A DNA stretch of 64,000 nt, taken from SZUA-309 sp050185825. GTDB taxonomy: Bacteria; Pseudomonadota; Gammaproteobacteria; Pseudomonadales; Azotimanducaceae. The translations under genes and the position numbers were made by a program. Under the pieces are notes generated by a model that did no database searches, had not been told where the DNA came from, and saw nothing but the letters and a program-made list of their open reading frames with translations. Of this stretch, positions 26,749 to 34,800 are shown piece by piece (position 1 is the first letter of the stretch; the number at the start of each line of letters is the position of its first letter). The stretch spans positions 62,001-126,000 of the forward strand of contig JBFWZA010000017.1 in assembly GCA_050185825.1 (NCBI GenBank), given 5' to 3'.

Positions 26749-29175
26749 TTAGCTGCCGAGCCGTGAGATGCTGATGACGCTCGGCAGGTTCTTGAGGCGG
26801 CGTATGGTGCGGGCCAGATGGGTGCGGTCGCGAACGGACACCCGGGCGATCACGCTGGTGACCTCGGCGCTGCGCTCCTCCACGTGGATGTTCTCCACGC
26901 CCGCGTCCAGCTCTGCGATGGTGCCCGCCAGCTCGGCGATGATGCCCTTCTGGCGGCTGACCTGCAGGCGCAGGGTGGTGAGGAACTCGCTGTCCTGAGT
27001 AGCCGCCCAGTGTGCCGGAATGATCTCCTTGGCGCCGCGGCGTTTGCGGATCTCCACCATGTTCGGGCAGGTCTCCACGTGCACCACGAAGCCCTTGCCG
27101 GGCGTCATGTGGCCGACGATGGCGTCGCCGGGCACCGGGCCGCAGCAGCGGCCGTAGTTCACCACCAGACCCTCGCCGCCACGGATCGCGACGGGGCCGC
27201 CGGACTCCACGGGCACGCCTTCGAACTGCGGGTCGTCCTCCGCCAGCAGACGCTGCGCCACCGCGTAGGACATGAGCTGGCCGTTGCCGATGGCGGCCAG
27301 CACCTCGTCCAAGCGCTTCACGCCGAACTCCTTGAACACGCGCCGCAGCCGGCGGAAATCCAGGTCGTTGATGCTCTTGTTGGCGCTCGCCAGCGAGCGG
27401 TTGAGCAGCTGCCGGCCGAAAGCGATGGACTGCGAGGCCTGCTGGGTCTTCAGCGCCTGACGGATGCCCGAACGGGCCTTGCTCGAGACCACGAACGTGA
27501 GCCAGTCCGGGTTCGGCCGGGCTTCCTCGGCGGTGATGATCTCTACCGACTGGCCACTCTGCAGCTGCTGCGAGAGCGGCGCCAGGTTGCGGTCCACGCG
27601 ACAGGCCACGCAGTGATTGCCCACGTCCGTGTGCACGGCGTAAGCGAAGTCCACCGGGCAGGCGCCTCTCGGCAGCTCGAGGATCTGGCCCTTGGGCGTG
27701 AACACGTAGACCTCGTCCGGAAACAGGTCGATCTTCAGGCTCTCGATGAACTCCATGGGATTGCCTGCCCGCTGCTGCAGGTCGAGCAGATCCCGCACCC
27801 ATTGCCGCGCCCGATTCTGGCTCGCCGGAACCCCGTCTTCCGACTTGTAGAGCCAGTGCCCGGCGATGCCGTTCTCCGCCACCGCGTCCATGGGCCCGGT
27901 GCGTATCTGCACCTCGATGGGCACACCGTGCATGCCGAACAGCGTCGTGTGCAGGGATTGATAGCCGTTTGCCTTGGGAATGGCCACGTAGTCCTTGAAC
28001 CGACCGGCGACGGGCTTGTACAGGTTGTGCACCACGCCCAGCGCCCGGTAGCAGTCGTCCACCTGATCGACGACCACCCGGAAGCCGAAGACGTCCATGA
28101 TCTCGGAGAACGACTTGTGCTGGGTCTTCATCTTCCGGTAGATGGAATAGAGGTGTTTCTCCCGGCCGTGAACCTCCGCCGGGATCTCCTCGGCGGTGAG
28201 AGCGGCCTGCAGGGAGCGTCTCAGGTCCTCCATCAGTTCCGTGCGGTTGCCGCGCGCGGCGCGAACCGCGCGGGCGATGCGGTCGGCGCGCAGCGGGTAG
28301 AGCGCCTGGAACGACAGCTCCTCGAACTCCACCTTCATGGAGTGGATGCCGAGCCGGTTGGCGATGGGCGCGTAGAAGTCGAGGGTCTCCCGGGCAATGC
28401 GTTTGCGCTGCTCTTCGCTCATCACGCCGATGGTCCGCATGTTGTGCAGACGGTCGGCGAGCTTCACCATGATGACCCGGATGTCCTTGGCCATGGCCAT
28501 GGCCATCTTCTGGAAGTTCTCGGCCTGGGCCTCGGCCCTCGACCGGAAGATCTTCGACAGCTTGGACACCCCGTCGACGATGTCGGCCACCGAGCTGCCG
28601 AAGCGATCGGCGACCGCCTGCTTGCTGGCTTCCGTGTCCTCGAGCACGTCGTGCAGCAGACCGGCGATGATGGTCTCCGGGTCCATGCGCATACTGGCAA
28701 GAATATTGGCAACAGCCAGGGGGTGGGTGATGTAGGCATGGCCGGTGCGCCGCGTCTGTCCGGCGTGGGCGGTTTCCGCGTAGGCGTGCGCCTCCACGAT
28801 GTGCTGCACCTGCTCGTCCGGCAGATAGCTGGCGGCCAGCTTCCGGACCTTGTCGATCGTGGCGGGGTTCGCCACCGAATCCTTCTTGGCATGCTCGGCC
28901 AGGCGGTCGGCGAAGAAGGATCCTGAGGGGTTCTGGCGGTCGGTGGTGGTGCGGGCGGCCGGAAGGCGGTTCTTCGGTCGGCGCTTCTTCTGCTTGTTGC
29001 GGGCGTTGCCCCGGTCGGCGTGCTGCTGGCGCCCGTCCCTCTGCGGCGCGTCCCTTTCCTGTACGTCGACTTCGAGCGGCCGAGCGCCGTCGTCGCCGCG
29101 CTTTACCGCGGGCTCAGCGGCGCCGTCTGCGCCCCGATGTTTGTGCGACTCACTAGAAGTCGTTAAGGTCGTCAT
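26749..29175 (-). CDS. spoT: Bifunctional (p)ppGpp synthetase/hydrolase SpoT, with an N-terminal extension
   Basis: Makes and degrades (p)ppGpp. From ATG at 29175 it is 808 aa. The HD hydrolase motif is in LLHDVLEDT (about 173-181); the synthetase G-loop carries RFKDYVAIPKANGYQSLH, the RFKD form of bifunctional enzymes. A TGS domain (DEVYVFTPKGQILELP) and a C-terminal ACT domain follow. The first 100 residues are a Lys/Arg/Gln-rich, high-GC3 extension overlapping rpoZ by 23 bp. The only other in-frame start before the HD domain is GTG at 28875, giving 708 aa, close to E. coli's 702. The start is unsettled. Confidence 0.93.
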   Translation of the reverse strand: MTTLTTSSESHKHRGADGAAEPAVKRGDDGARPLEVDVQERDAPQRDGRQQHADRGNARNKQKKRRPKNRLPAARTTTDRQNPSGSFFADRLAEHAKKDSVANPATIDKVRKLAASYLPDEQVQHIVEAHAYAETAHAGQTRRTGHAYITHPLAVANILASMRMDPETIIAGLLHDVLEDTEASKQAVADRFGSSVADIVDGVSKLSKIFRSRAEAQAENFQKMAMAMAKDIRVIMVKLADRLHNMRTIGVMSEEQRKRIARETLDFYAPIANRLGIHSMKVEFEELSFQALYPLRADRIARAVRAARGNRTELMEDLRRSLQAALTAEEIPAEVHGREKHLYSIYRKMKTQHKSFSEIMDVFGFRVVVDQVDDCYRALGVVHNLYKPVAGRFKDYVAIPKANGYQSLHTTLFGMHGVPIEVQIRTGPMDAVAENGIAGHWLYKSEDGVPASQNRARQWVRDLLDLQQRAGNPMEFIESLKIDLFPDEVYVFTPKGQILELPRGACPVDFAYAVHTDVGNHCVACRVDRNLAPLSQQLQSGQSVEIITAEEARPNPDWLTFVVSSKARSGIRQALKTQQASQSIAFGRQLLNRSLASANKSINDLDFRRLRRVFKEFGVKRLDEVLAAIGNGQLMSYAVAQRLLAEDDPQFEGVPVESGGPVAIRGGEGLVVNYGRCCGPVPGDAIVGHMTPGKGFVVHVETCPNMVEIRKRRGAKEIIPAHWAATQDSEFLTTLRLQVSRQKGIIAELAGTIAELDAGVENIHVEERSAEVTSVIARVSVRDRTHLARTIRRLKNLPSVISISRLGS

Positions 29176-29425
29176 CAACCACGGGGAAGGTGATTTCCAC
29201 CTCTTCATCCTCCGTGGCGGCTTCCTGGGCGTCAAGCATTTCGTGGGAGATGAGCCCTTCAGCGATTTCCCGCAAGGCGATGACAGTAGGCTTGTCGTTT
29301 TCTTCCGGTACCAGCGCCTCCACGCCGTAACGGCGCATTGCCCGGGCGCGGCGCGTCGCAAGCATGACCAGCTCGAAGCGGTTGTCCACGTGTTCCAGGC
29401 AGTCTTCTACGGTGATACGGGCCAT
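29153..29425 (-). CDS. rpoZ: RNA polymerase omega subunit
   Basis: 90 aa. It starts MARITVEDCLEHVDNRFELVMLATRRAR, the conserved omega core, followed by an acidic tail (EDEEVEITFP). Omega folds the beta-prime subunit and is part of ppGpp site 1. This links it with spoT, which follows and probably overlaps its last 23 bases. A good promoter lies at 29455-29483. Confidence 0.97.
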   Translation of the reverse strand: MARITVEDCLEHVDNRFELVMLATRRARAMRRYGVEALVPEENDKPTVIALREIAEGLISHEMLDAQEAATEDEEVEITFPVVDDDLNDF

Positions 29426-29454
29426 TGCTGGGACCTGATGTTGGCGAGCGCGCG

Positions 29455-29483
29455 AGTGTAACGACGCACCATTTCGGTGTCCA
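29455..29483 (-). promoter_or_regulatory. Sigma-70 promoter of rpoZ-spoT
   Basis: Reading the minus strand, TGGACA (29478-29483) matches the -35 box in 5 of 6 positions and TACACT (29455-29460) matches the -10 box in 4 of 6. The spacer is exactly 17 bp. Transcription would start near 29448, about 23 nt before rpoZ. Confidence 0.6.
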
Positions 29484-29542
29484 GCCAGCTCGGCGTCCGG
29501 CTCGAGGCCGGCTCCCGGCTTGGCGATCCGCCAGCGGCGCGG

Positions 29543-30160
29543 TCAGCCGGTGAGCAGCGCCTGCAGAAGCGGCCGGTTTCTGGCCGCCCGGCGGGACCCG
29601 CGACAGCGCTCGGCGGTGACGATGGCTTCGAGCTCCTTGAGGGCGGTGTCGAAATCGTCGTTGATCACCAGGTAGTCGAACTCGGCGTGATGCTGCATCT
29701 CGCTTCTGGCGGCGGCCAGCCGCGACTCGATGACGGCCGGGTCGTCCTGGGCGCGTTCCTGCAGGCGCTGGCGCAGCGCCTGCTGGGATGGCGGCACGAT
29801 GAAGATGCTGACCGCCTCCGGCAGCACCCGGCGAACGAGCGCGGCACCCTGCCAGTCGATCTCCAGGACCACATCCGAGCCGGTGGCCAAGGCGGTCGCC
29901 ACGCTCTCGCGGGAGGTGCCATACCGGTTTCCGAACACCTCGGCGTGCTCGATGAAAGCATCCGCCTCGATCATCCGCTCGAAAGTCGGGGCGTCCACGA
30001 AGTGGTAGTCGACGTCGGCCACCTCTTTGGGTCTGCGAGGACGGGTCGTGTGGGAGACGGAGACCGTGAGCCTGCCGTCCGCTTTCAACAGCGCCGCCAC
30101 CAGGCTGGTCTTCCCCGCGCCGGACGGTGCGGAGACGATGAACAGGATGCCGTCGCTCAT
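29543..30160 (-). CDS. gmk: Guanylate kinase
   Basis: 205 aa. It phosphorylates GMP to GDP. The P-loop is SAPSGAGKTSL (about 9-19); the GMP-binding parts are VSHTTRPRRPKE and VDYHFVD; the lid region includes RLQERAQDD. The start at 30160 overlaps the yicC stop by 4 bp. It lies beside rpoZ and spoT, so guanine nucleotide and ppGpp genes are together. The N-terminus has no extension. Confidence 0.97.
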   Translation of the reverse strand: MSDGILFIVSAPSGAGKTSLVAALLKADGRLTVSVSHTTRPRRPKEVADVDYHFVDAPTFERMIEADAFIEHAEVFGNRYGTSRESVATALATGSDVVLEIDWQGAALVRRVLPEAVSIFIVPPSQQALRQRLQERAQDDPAVIESRLAAARSEMQHHAEFDYLVINDDFDTALKELEAIVTAERCRGSRRAARNRPLLQALLTG

Positions 30161-31023
30161 TCGATGTTCTGAACCTGCTCGCGGATCTGCTCGATGATGA
30201 CCTTCAGGTCCACGGAGCGCTGGGCGTTCTCCACGAGCGTCGCCTTGGCGCCGAGGGTGTTCGCTTCCCGGTTCAGCTCCTGAGTGAGGAAGTCCAGCCG
30301 GCGGCCGTGCGGTCCCGGGCCCCGCAGAATGGACCTTGCTTCCTCGACGTGGATGCCGAGCCGGTCCAGCTCTTCCGCCACGTCCGCCCGCTGGGCCAGC
30401 AGCGCCACCTCCTGCTCGAGACGGTCCGGATCCACCTGCACCTTGAGGTCGTTCAGCCGGGCCTGGAGCCTTGCCTGGATCTGGTGGCCGATGGAGGCGG
30501 TGCGGCTCTTGACGTCGGCCACCACCTGATCGATCTCGTCCAGCCGGCTGCTGATGGCGTCGGCGAGCTGCCGGCCTTCCCGTTGCCGGTAGGCAATGAC
30601 CTCGGCAAGCGTCTCTTCGAACAGGTCGGCCGCTGCGACGGACAGGGCTTCGTCGTCGAAGCCCGCGTCGTCACCGATCACACCGGGCCAGCGGAGCAGA
30701 TCCATGGGGTTGGGAGAGCCGATCTCGGGAGAATCGCGACGGATCTGCTCGATCATGGCGAGCACCTGCAGCAGCAACGGACGGTTGAGCTCGATGGTGG
30801 ATTCGCTGGCCTCCCGTTCCATTCGCAGCCCGCAGTCCAGCTTGCCCCGCTTCAGATGCTTGCGCAGCACTTCCCGCAGCGGGTACTCCACGGCCCGAAG
30901 CTGATCGGGCAGCCGGAACTGGGCTTCCAGGAAGCGATGATTCACCGAGCGGATTTCCCAGGTGAGGACAAAGCCCGCGCTGTGGGTCTGCGCGCGTGCG
31001 AACGCGGTCATGCTGTTGACCAT
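30157..31023 (-). CDS. yicC: YicC family endoribonuclease-like protein
   Basis: 288 aa from ATG at 31023, giving MVNSMTAFARAQ and matching the 287 aa of E. coli YicC. Conserved stretches are WEIRSVNHRFLEAQFRLPD and RGKLDC, and the C-terminal KGPHGRRLDFL-type segment (here RGPGPHGRRLDFLTQELNREANT). The family is linked to small-RNA decay. It is coupled to gmk by an ATGA overlap and divergent from rph. Confidence 0.95.
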   Translation of the reverse strand: MVNSMTAFARAQTHSAGFVLTWEIRSVNHRFLEAQFRLPDQLRAVEYPLREVLRKHLKRGKLDCGLRMEREASESTIELNRPLLLQVLAMIEQIRRDSPEIGSPNPMDLLRWPGVIGDDAGFDDEALSVAAADLFEETLAEVIAYRQREGRQLADAISSRLDEIDQVVADVKSRTASIGHQIQARLQARLNDLKVQVDPDRLEQEVALLAQRADVAEELDRLGIHVEEARSILRGPGPHGRRLDFLTQELNREANTLGAKATLVENAQRSVDLKVIIEQIREQVQNIE

Positions 31024-31102
31024 GGGGGTGAGGTGCCCGTGCTGCAAGGCGGCCATTGTACCCCGCGCACCTCTCGTGCTGCCTCTCCTTGGGCAGCCTC
31101 TC

Positions 31103-31108
31103 TATAAT
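31103..31108 (+). promoter_or_regulatory. Probable -10 box before rph
   Basis: A perfect TATAAT 29 bp before the rph start. No convincing -35 hexamer is present at 16-18 bp upstream. Transcription would begin around 31115, giving a short leader. Confidence 0.5.
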
Positions 31109-31136
31109 GGCCGCACGACGAGAGACAGAGCAGGAT

Positions 31137-31847
31137 ATGGTCACGAGACCCAGCGGTCGCAGCCCGGACGAGCTGCGCGAGGTACGCTTCATTCGCGCCT
31201 TCACCCGCCACGCCGCGGGATCGGTGCTGGTGGAATTCGGGGATACCCGGGTGATCTGCACAGCCAGCGTCGAGGAGTCCGTGCCCGGCTTCCTCCGCGG
31301 CAAGGGCACGGGCTGGGTCACCGCCGAGTACGGCATGCTGCCGGGCGCCACCCACACCCGGGTGGATCGGGAGGCCGCGCGCGGCAAGCAGAGCGGCAGA
31401 ACCGTGGAGATTCAGCGGCTGATTGGCCGCTCGTTGCGGGCGGCGGTGGACACGCGGCGCCTGGGAGAGCGGACGATCAAGATCGACTGCGACGTCATCC
31501 AGGCCGACGGCGGCACCCGCACCGCGTCCATCACGGGCGCTTCCGTGGCCCTGGCCGACGCTCTGGCCCACATCGGGGTTCAGGAGGCGTTCATCGAGCA
31601 TGTGGCATCTATATCCGTGGGCATCTGGCGCGGCGAGCCGGTGCTGGATCTGGACTATGCCGAAGATTCGACGGCGGAGACGGACATGAACGTGGTGGCG
31701 CTGGAAACCGGCGGTTTCGTGGAGATTCAGGGCACGGCGGAGCAGAAGCCGTTCTCCGCGGACGAGCTCGCCGCGATGCTCGAGCTCGCAGGCAAGGGCA
31801 CCGCAACGCTGGCCCGCCTGCAGCGGGCGGCACGGGAGGCCGGCTGA
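31137..31847 (+). CDS. rph: Ribonuclease PH
   Basis: 236 aa, phosphorolytic 3'-exoribonuclease that trims tRNA 3' ends. ATG at 31137 gives MVTRPSGRSPDELREV, matching the family start; the frame is open upstream but non-conserved. Signature stretches are GSVLVEFGDTRVICTASVEE, GWVTAEYGMLPGATHTR and KIDCDVIQADGGTRTASITG. The C-terminus is complete, unlike the frameshifted gene of E. coli K-12. pyrE starts on the next base after its stop. Confidence 0.97.
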   Translation: MVTRPSGRSPDELREVRFIRAFTRHAAGSVLVEFGDTRVICTASVEESVPGFLRGKGTGWVTAEYGMLPGATHTRVDREAARGKQSGRTVEIQRLIGRSLRAAVDTRRLGERTIKIDCDVIQADGGTRTASITGASVALADALAHIGVQEAFIEHVASISVGIWRGEPVLDLDYAEDSTAETDMNVVALETGGFVEIQGTAEQKPFSADELAAMLELAGKGTATLARLQRAAREAG

Positions 31848-32513
31848 GTGTCGCCGGATGCGAAGGGCGAGCTGCTGGCCCTGCTCATCGAACAGCAGGT
31901 ATTGCGCTTCGGCGCCTTTACCCTGAAATCCGGCCGGCAGAGCCCCTATTTCTTCAATCTGGGCGCCATCAGCACCGGGGCTGCCATCACCCGGCTCGGT
32001 GATGCCTACGCGGCGGGTGCCCACGCCATGGGCGTGGACTTCGATGCGGTATTCGGGCCGGCGTACAAGGGCATTCCCATCGCCGTCGCCACGGCCTCGG
32101 CGCTGGCGGCCCGGGGCAGGGACTGCGGCTGGGTCTTCAACCGCAAGGAGGCCAAGGCACACGGGGAGGGCGGTCGCTTCGTGGGTGCCGCGGTGGACGG
32201 ACGTCTGCTCCTGGTGGACGACGTGCTCACGGCCGGGACGGCGGTCCGGGAGGCGGCGGATCTGATCCGCCAGGCGGGCGGAACGCTCGTCGGTGTGCTG
32301 ATCGCCATGGACAGGCAGGAGCGGGTGCGTCCGGACGAAGCCGGTACGGCCGTGAGCCGCCTCGCGGATGAGCTCGGCGTACCGGTCGAGAGCCTGCTGA
32401 CGTTGCAAGACGTGATCGAGTACCTTGACTCGAATGGGGGGTCGATCAACTATCCGCCAGAGACATTGGACGCCATCCGGGCCTATCAGACGGCCTATTG
32501 CGAGCAGGGATGA
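31848..32513 (+). CDS. pyrE: Orotate phosphoribosyltransferase
   Basis: 221 aa. It makes OMP from orotate and PRPP in pyrimidine synthesis. The GTG start follows the rph stop without a gap, with GGGAGG about 8 nt upstream inside rph. The type I PRT motif is RLLLVDDVLTAGTAVREA, with FGPAYKGIPIAV and FTLKSGRQSPYFFNLG. The rph-pyrE order is classical for gammaproteobacteria. No attenuator is seen in the zero-length gap. Confidence 0.97.
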   Translation: MSPDAKGELLALLIEQQVLRFGAFTLKSGRQSPYFFNLGAISTGAAITRLGDAYAAGAHAMGVDFDAVFGPAYKGIPIAVATASALAARGRDCGWVFNRKEAKAHGEGGRFVGAAVDGRLLLVDDVLTAGTAVREAADLIRQAGGTLVGVLIAMDRQERVRPDEAGTAVSRLADELGVPVESLLTLQDVIEYLDSNGGSINYPPETLDAIRAYQTAYCEQG

Positions 32514-32557
32514 GCGCGCAACAGCAGGCGGTGTTCGAGAAATTGACAGGTAAGCGC

Positions 32558-33256
32558 ATGGAACTCCCGGTATTGGTGAACGCATCCTACTGGTCTGGCA
32601 GGAAGCCTGCTGAAGCCGCAACGTGCCCGACCCGAGCAGGCTGGCGCGCCGCCCTGACCGGCCTGTCGCTCCTCGCGCTGGTGCTGGCGGTGCCCGCGTC
32701 AGCCGGCACCCTGTACCGGTACATCAACGACAAGGGCTACCAGGAGATCGGCTACTCCGTGCCGCCCCATCTGGTCCCCAACGGGTACGACGTGATCGAC
32801 GAGTCGGGTCGGCTGCTTCGCCGGGTGTCGCCGCAGCTCTCGGATGAGGAGTACGCAGCGAAGCTGGAGAGGGAACGCAAGCTCGAGGCCTGCGAGAAAT
32901 CGAAGGAGCGGGTGCATCGCCGCTACGAGACGATGGGCGACATCGACAAAGCGGAAGCGCAGTTCGAAACCCAGCTGGCCGAGAGCCTGAAGAACATCCA
33001 GGCCAATCTCGACTACACCAACACCGAGCTGAGCAAGCAGCAGACGCAGGCCGCGAGCCTCGAGCGCTCCGGCAAGCTCATCCCCAAGAACCTGCTCGAT
33101 GCCATCGACGCCTCCGAGGAAATCATTGCGACCCTCACCGCCCAGAAGCAGGCCGGTGAAAGGTCCCGCCTGGACAAGGCCTCGGAGTTCGAAGAAGAAC
33201 GCAGGGTCTTTCAGCTGGGCGGCTGTGACGAGGATCGGCTGGCAGCCGCCAACTGA
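32558..33256 (+). CDS. Exported DUF4124-like protein with a coiled-coil region
   Basis: 232 aa from ATG at 32558. A hydrophobic signal segment (LTGLSLLALVLAVPASA, about residues 33-49) follows a long polar N-region. The mature part begins TLYRYINDKGYQEIGYSVPP, like a DUF4124 module, then has a Glu/Lys/Gln-rich coiled coil and ends with a lone Cys in GGCDEDR. Related genes lie near rph-pyrE in Pseudomonas. ATG at 32510 (ATGA overlap with pyrE) is an alternative but gives an even longer N-region. Function unknown. Confidence 0.75.
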   Translation: MELPVLVNASYWSGRKPAEAATCPTRAGWRAALTGLSLLALVLAVPASAGTLYRYINDKGYQEIGYSVPPHLVPNGYDVIDESGRLLRRVSPQLSDEEYAAKLERERKLEACEKSKERVHRRYETMGDIDKAEAQFETQLAESLKNIQANLDYTNTELSKQQTQAASLERSGKLIPKNLLDAIDASEEIIATLTAQKQAGERSRLDKASEFEEERRVFQLGGCDEDRLAAAN

Positions 33257-33282
33257 TCACCCGCTGCCGGCCGGCAGCAATC

Positions 33283-33864
33283 TCAACGGAATACGGCCCG
33301 TTCCAGAGCCATCCACTGCTCTGCCCAGCTCGACGTGGGCAGCGTGCGGAACTCGCTGCGGACGAACTGATTGATGCGGCCTTCCGCCGCCGCGAGCAGC
33401 AGGTTGGCCGATGCCGCGGTGCCGAGCTCCGGGCCGGGTACCCGGGTGACCGCCCACTCTCGGATGATCAGTCGAAGCTGGGTTTCCAACCGGTCGTAGA
33501 CCTGTCGGATCCGTCCCCGCAGCCGGTCGGTCTCCCCCTGCAGTGCTTCTCCCGTCATCAGTCTGGCCATGCCTGGATTGAGCTCGGCGAAGGTGAGCAG
33601 CAGGCTCAGCAGTTTGCCGCAGCGGGCCTGGGCCGTGGGCTCCTCTGTCATGATGCGGCTGATGCGGGTGAACAGGCTGTCCTCGATGAACTCGATGAGG
33701 CCCTCGAGCATCTTGGCCTTGCTGGGAAAATGACGGTAGAGCGCCGCCTCTGAGACGCCGACGTGTCTGGCGAGCGCTGCCGTGGTGATGCGGGCGCCCG
33801 GCTGGGATTCCAGCATGGTAGCCAGAGCCCTCAGGATTTCTTCGCGGCGGCTGGGTTTGGTCAT
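33283..33864 (-). CDS. slmA: Nucleoid occlusion factor SlmA (TetR family)
   Basis: 193 aa, TetR-like. The N-terminal helix-turn-helix is ITTAALARHVGVSEAALYRHFPSKAKMLEGL (about 27-57), followed by the SlmA-type body (FTRISRIMTEEP, NPGMARLMTGEAL, SEFRTLPTSSWAEQW). SlmA binds chromosomal sites and blocks FtsZ assembly over the nucleoid. The start is 8 bp after argB on the same strand. Length matches E. coli SlmA (198). Confidence 0.95.
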   Translation of the reverse strand: MTKPSRREEILRALATMLESQPGARITTAALARHVGVSEAALYRHFPSKAKMLEGLIEFIEDSLFTRISRIMTEEPTAQARCGKLLSLLLTFAELNPGMARLMTGEALQGETDRLRGRIRQVYDRLETQLRLIIREWAVTRVPGPELGTAASANLLLAAAEGRINQFVRSEFRTLPTSSWAEQWMALERAVFR

Positions 33865-33872
33865 GTCCGGCG

Positions 33873-34781
33873 TCAGGTCGCAGCGCTGTCGAGCGTGATC
33901 TGCGTGCCGATGCCCGCGTCGGTGAAGATCTCCAGCAGCAGCGCGTGCGGGACCGTGCCGTCGAGGATCTGCACGCTGGCCACACCACCACGCAGCGCTT
34001 CGAGCGCGCAGTCCGTCTTCGGCAGCATGCCGCCGGCAATCACGCCGGACTCGACCAGGCGTTCCACATCCGCGAGGGTCAGCGTGGGGATCGTGGCGCC
34101 GTCCGGATCGAGCACGCCGGGCGTGTTGGTGAGCAGAATCAGCTTTTCTGCGCCCAGCTCCTCGGCCACCTTGCCGGCCACCAGGTCCGCGTTGATGTTG
34201 TAGGACGCACCGCCCGGGCCCACGCCGATGGGTGCGATCACCGGGATGAAGTTGTCGGAGATCAGGGTCGTCAGAATTTCCGGGTGCACGCCCGCCACCT
34301 CACCGACATGTCCGATGTCGATGATCTCCGGGACGTTCGTCTCCGGTCCCGGCTGCGTCACGGTGAGCTTCCTCGCCTGGATCAGACCGCCATCCTTGCC
34401 GGTGATGCCGACCGCGCGCCCGCCATGGGCGTTGATCATGGAGACGATGTCCTGATTGACCAGACCGCCGAGTACCATTTCCACCACGTCCATGGTGGCC
34501 TCGTCGGTGACGCGCATGCCGCCGACGAATCGGGTGGGGATGTTGAGGCGGGTGAGCAGATCGCCGATCTGCGGCCCGCCGCCGTGGACGACGATGGGGT
34601 TGAGCCCGACCAGCTTGAGCAGTACCACATCGCGGGCAAAGGAGTTCTGCAGCGTTTCGTCGACCATGGCGTTACCGCCGTATTTCACGACGAAGGTGGA
34701 ACCATGGAACCGCTGGATGTACGGCAGTGCCTCGGTGAGAACGGCCGCGATGTTCTGGGCCTGGTCGTTGGTCATTCCCAT
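33873..34781 (-). CDS. argB: Acetylglutamate kinase
   Basis: 302 aa. It phosphorylates N-acetylglutamate in arginine synthesis. ATG at 34781 has GGAG 5 nt upstream; ATG at 34775 is also possible. Motifs: FVVKYGGNAM (ATP site), VVHGGGPQIG, RFVGGMRVTD (ligand site), NINADLVAGKVAEELGA and SGVIAGGMLPKT. The N-terminal helix MGMTNDQAQNIAAVLTEALP is of the kind linked to hexamers and arginine feedback. It follows algC by 19 bp. Confidence 0.97.
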   Translation of the reverse strand: MGMTNDQAQNIAAVLTEALPYIQRFHGSTFVVKYGGNAMVDETLQNSFARDVVLLKLVGLNPIVVHGGGPQIGDLLTRLNIPTRFVGGMRVTDEATMDVVEMVLGGLVNQDIVSMINAHGGRAVGITGKDGGLIQARKLTVTQPGPETNVPEIIDIGHVGEVAGVHPEILTTLISDNFIPVIAPIGVGPGGASYNINADLVAGKVAEELGAEKLILLTNTPGVLDPDGATIPTLTLADVERLVESGVIAGGMLPKTDCALEALRGGVASVQILDGTVPHALLLEIFTDAGIGTQITLDSAAT

Positions 34782-34800
34782 AGTGTCTCCGAGGTGCGGG

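Noticed and set aside
26818..28926. A 702-codon open frame antisense to spoT.
   Set aside because: Its composition is the mirror of spoT codons, rich in His, Arg, Val and Leu, and it shows no family motif.
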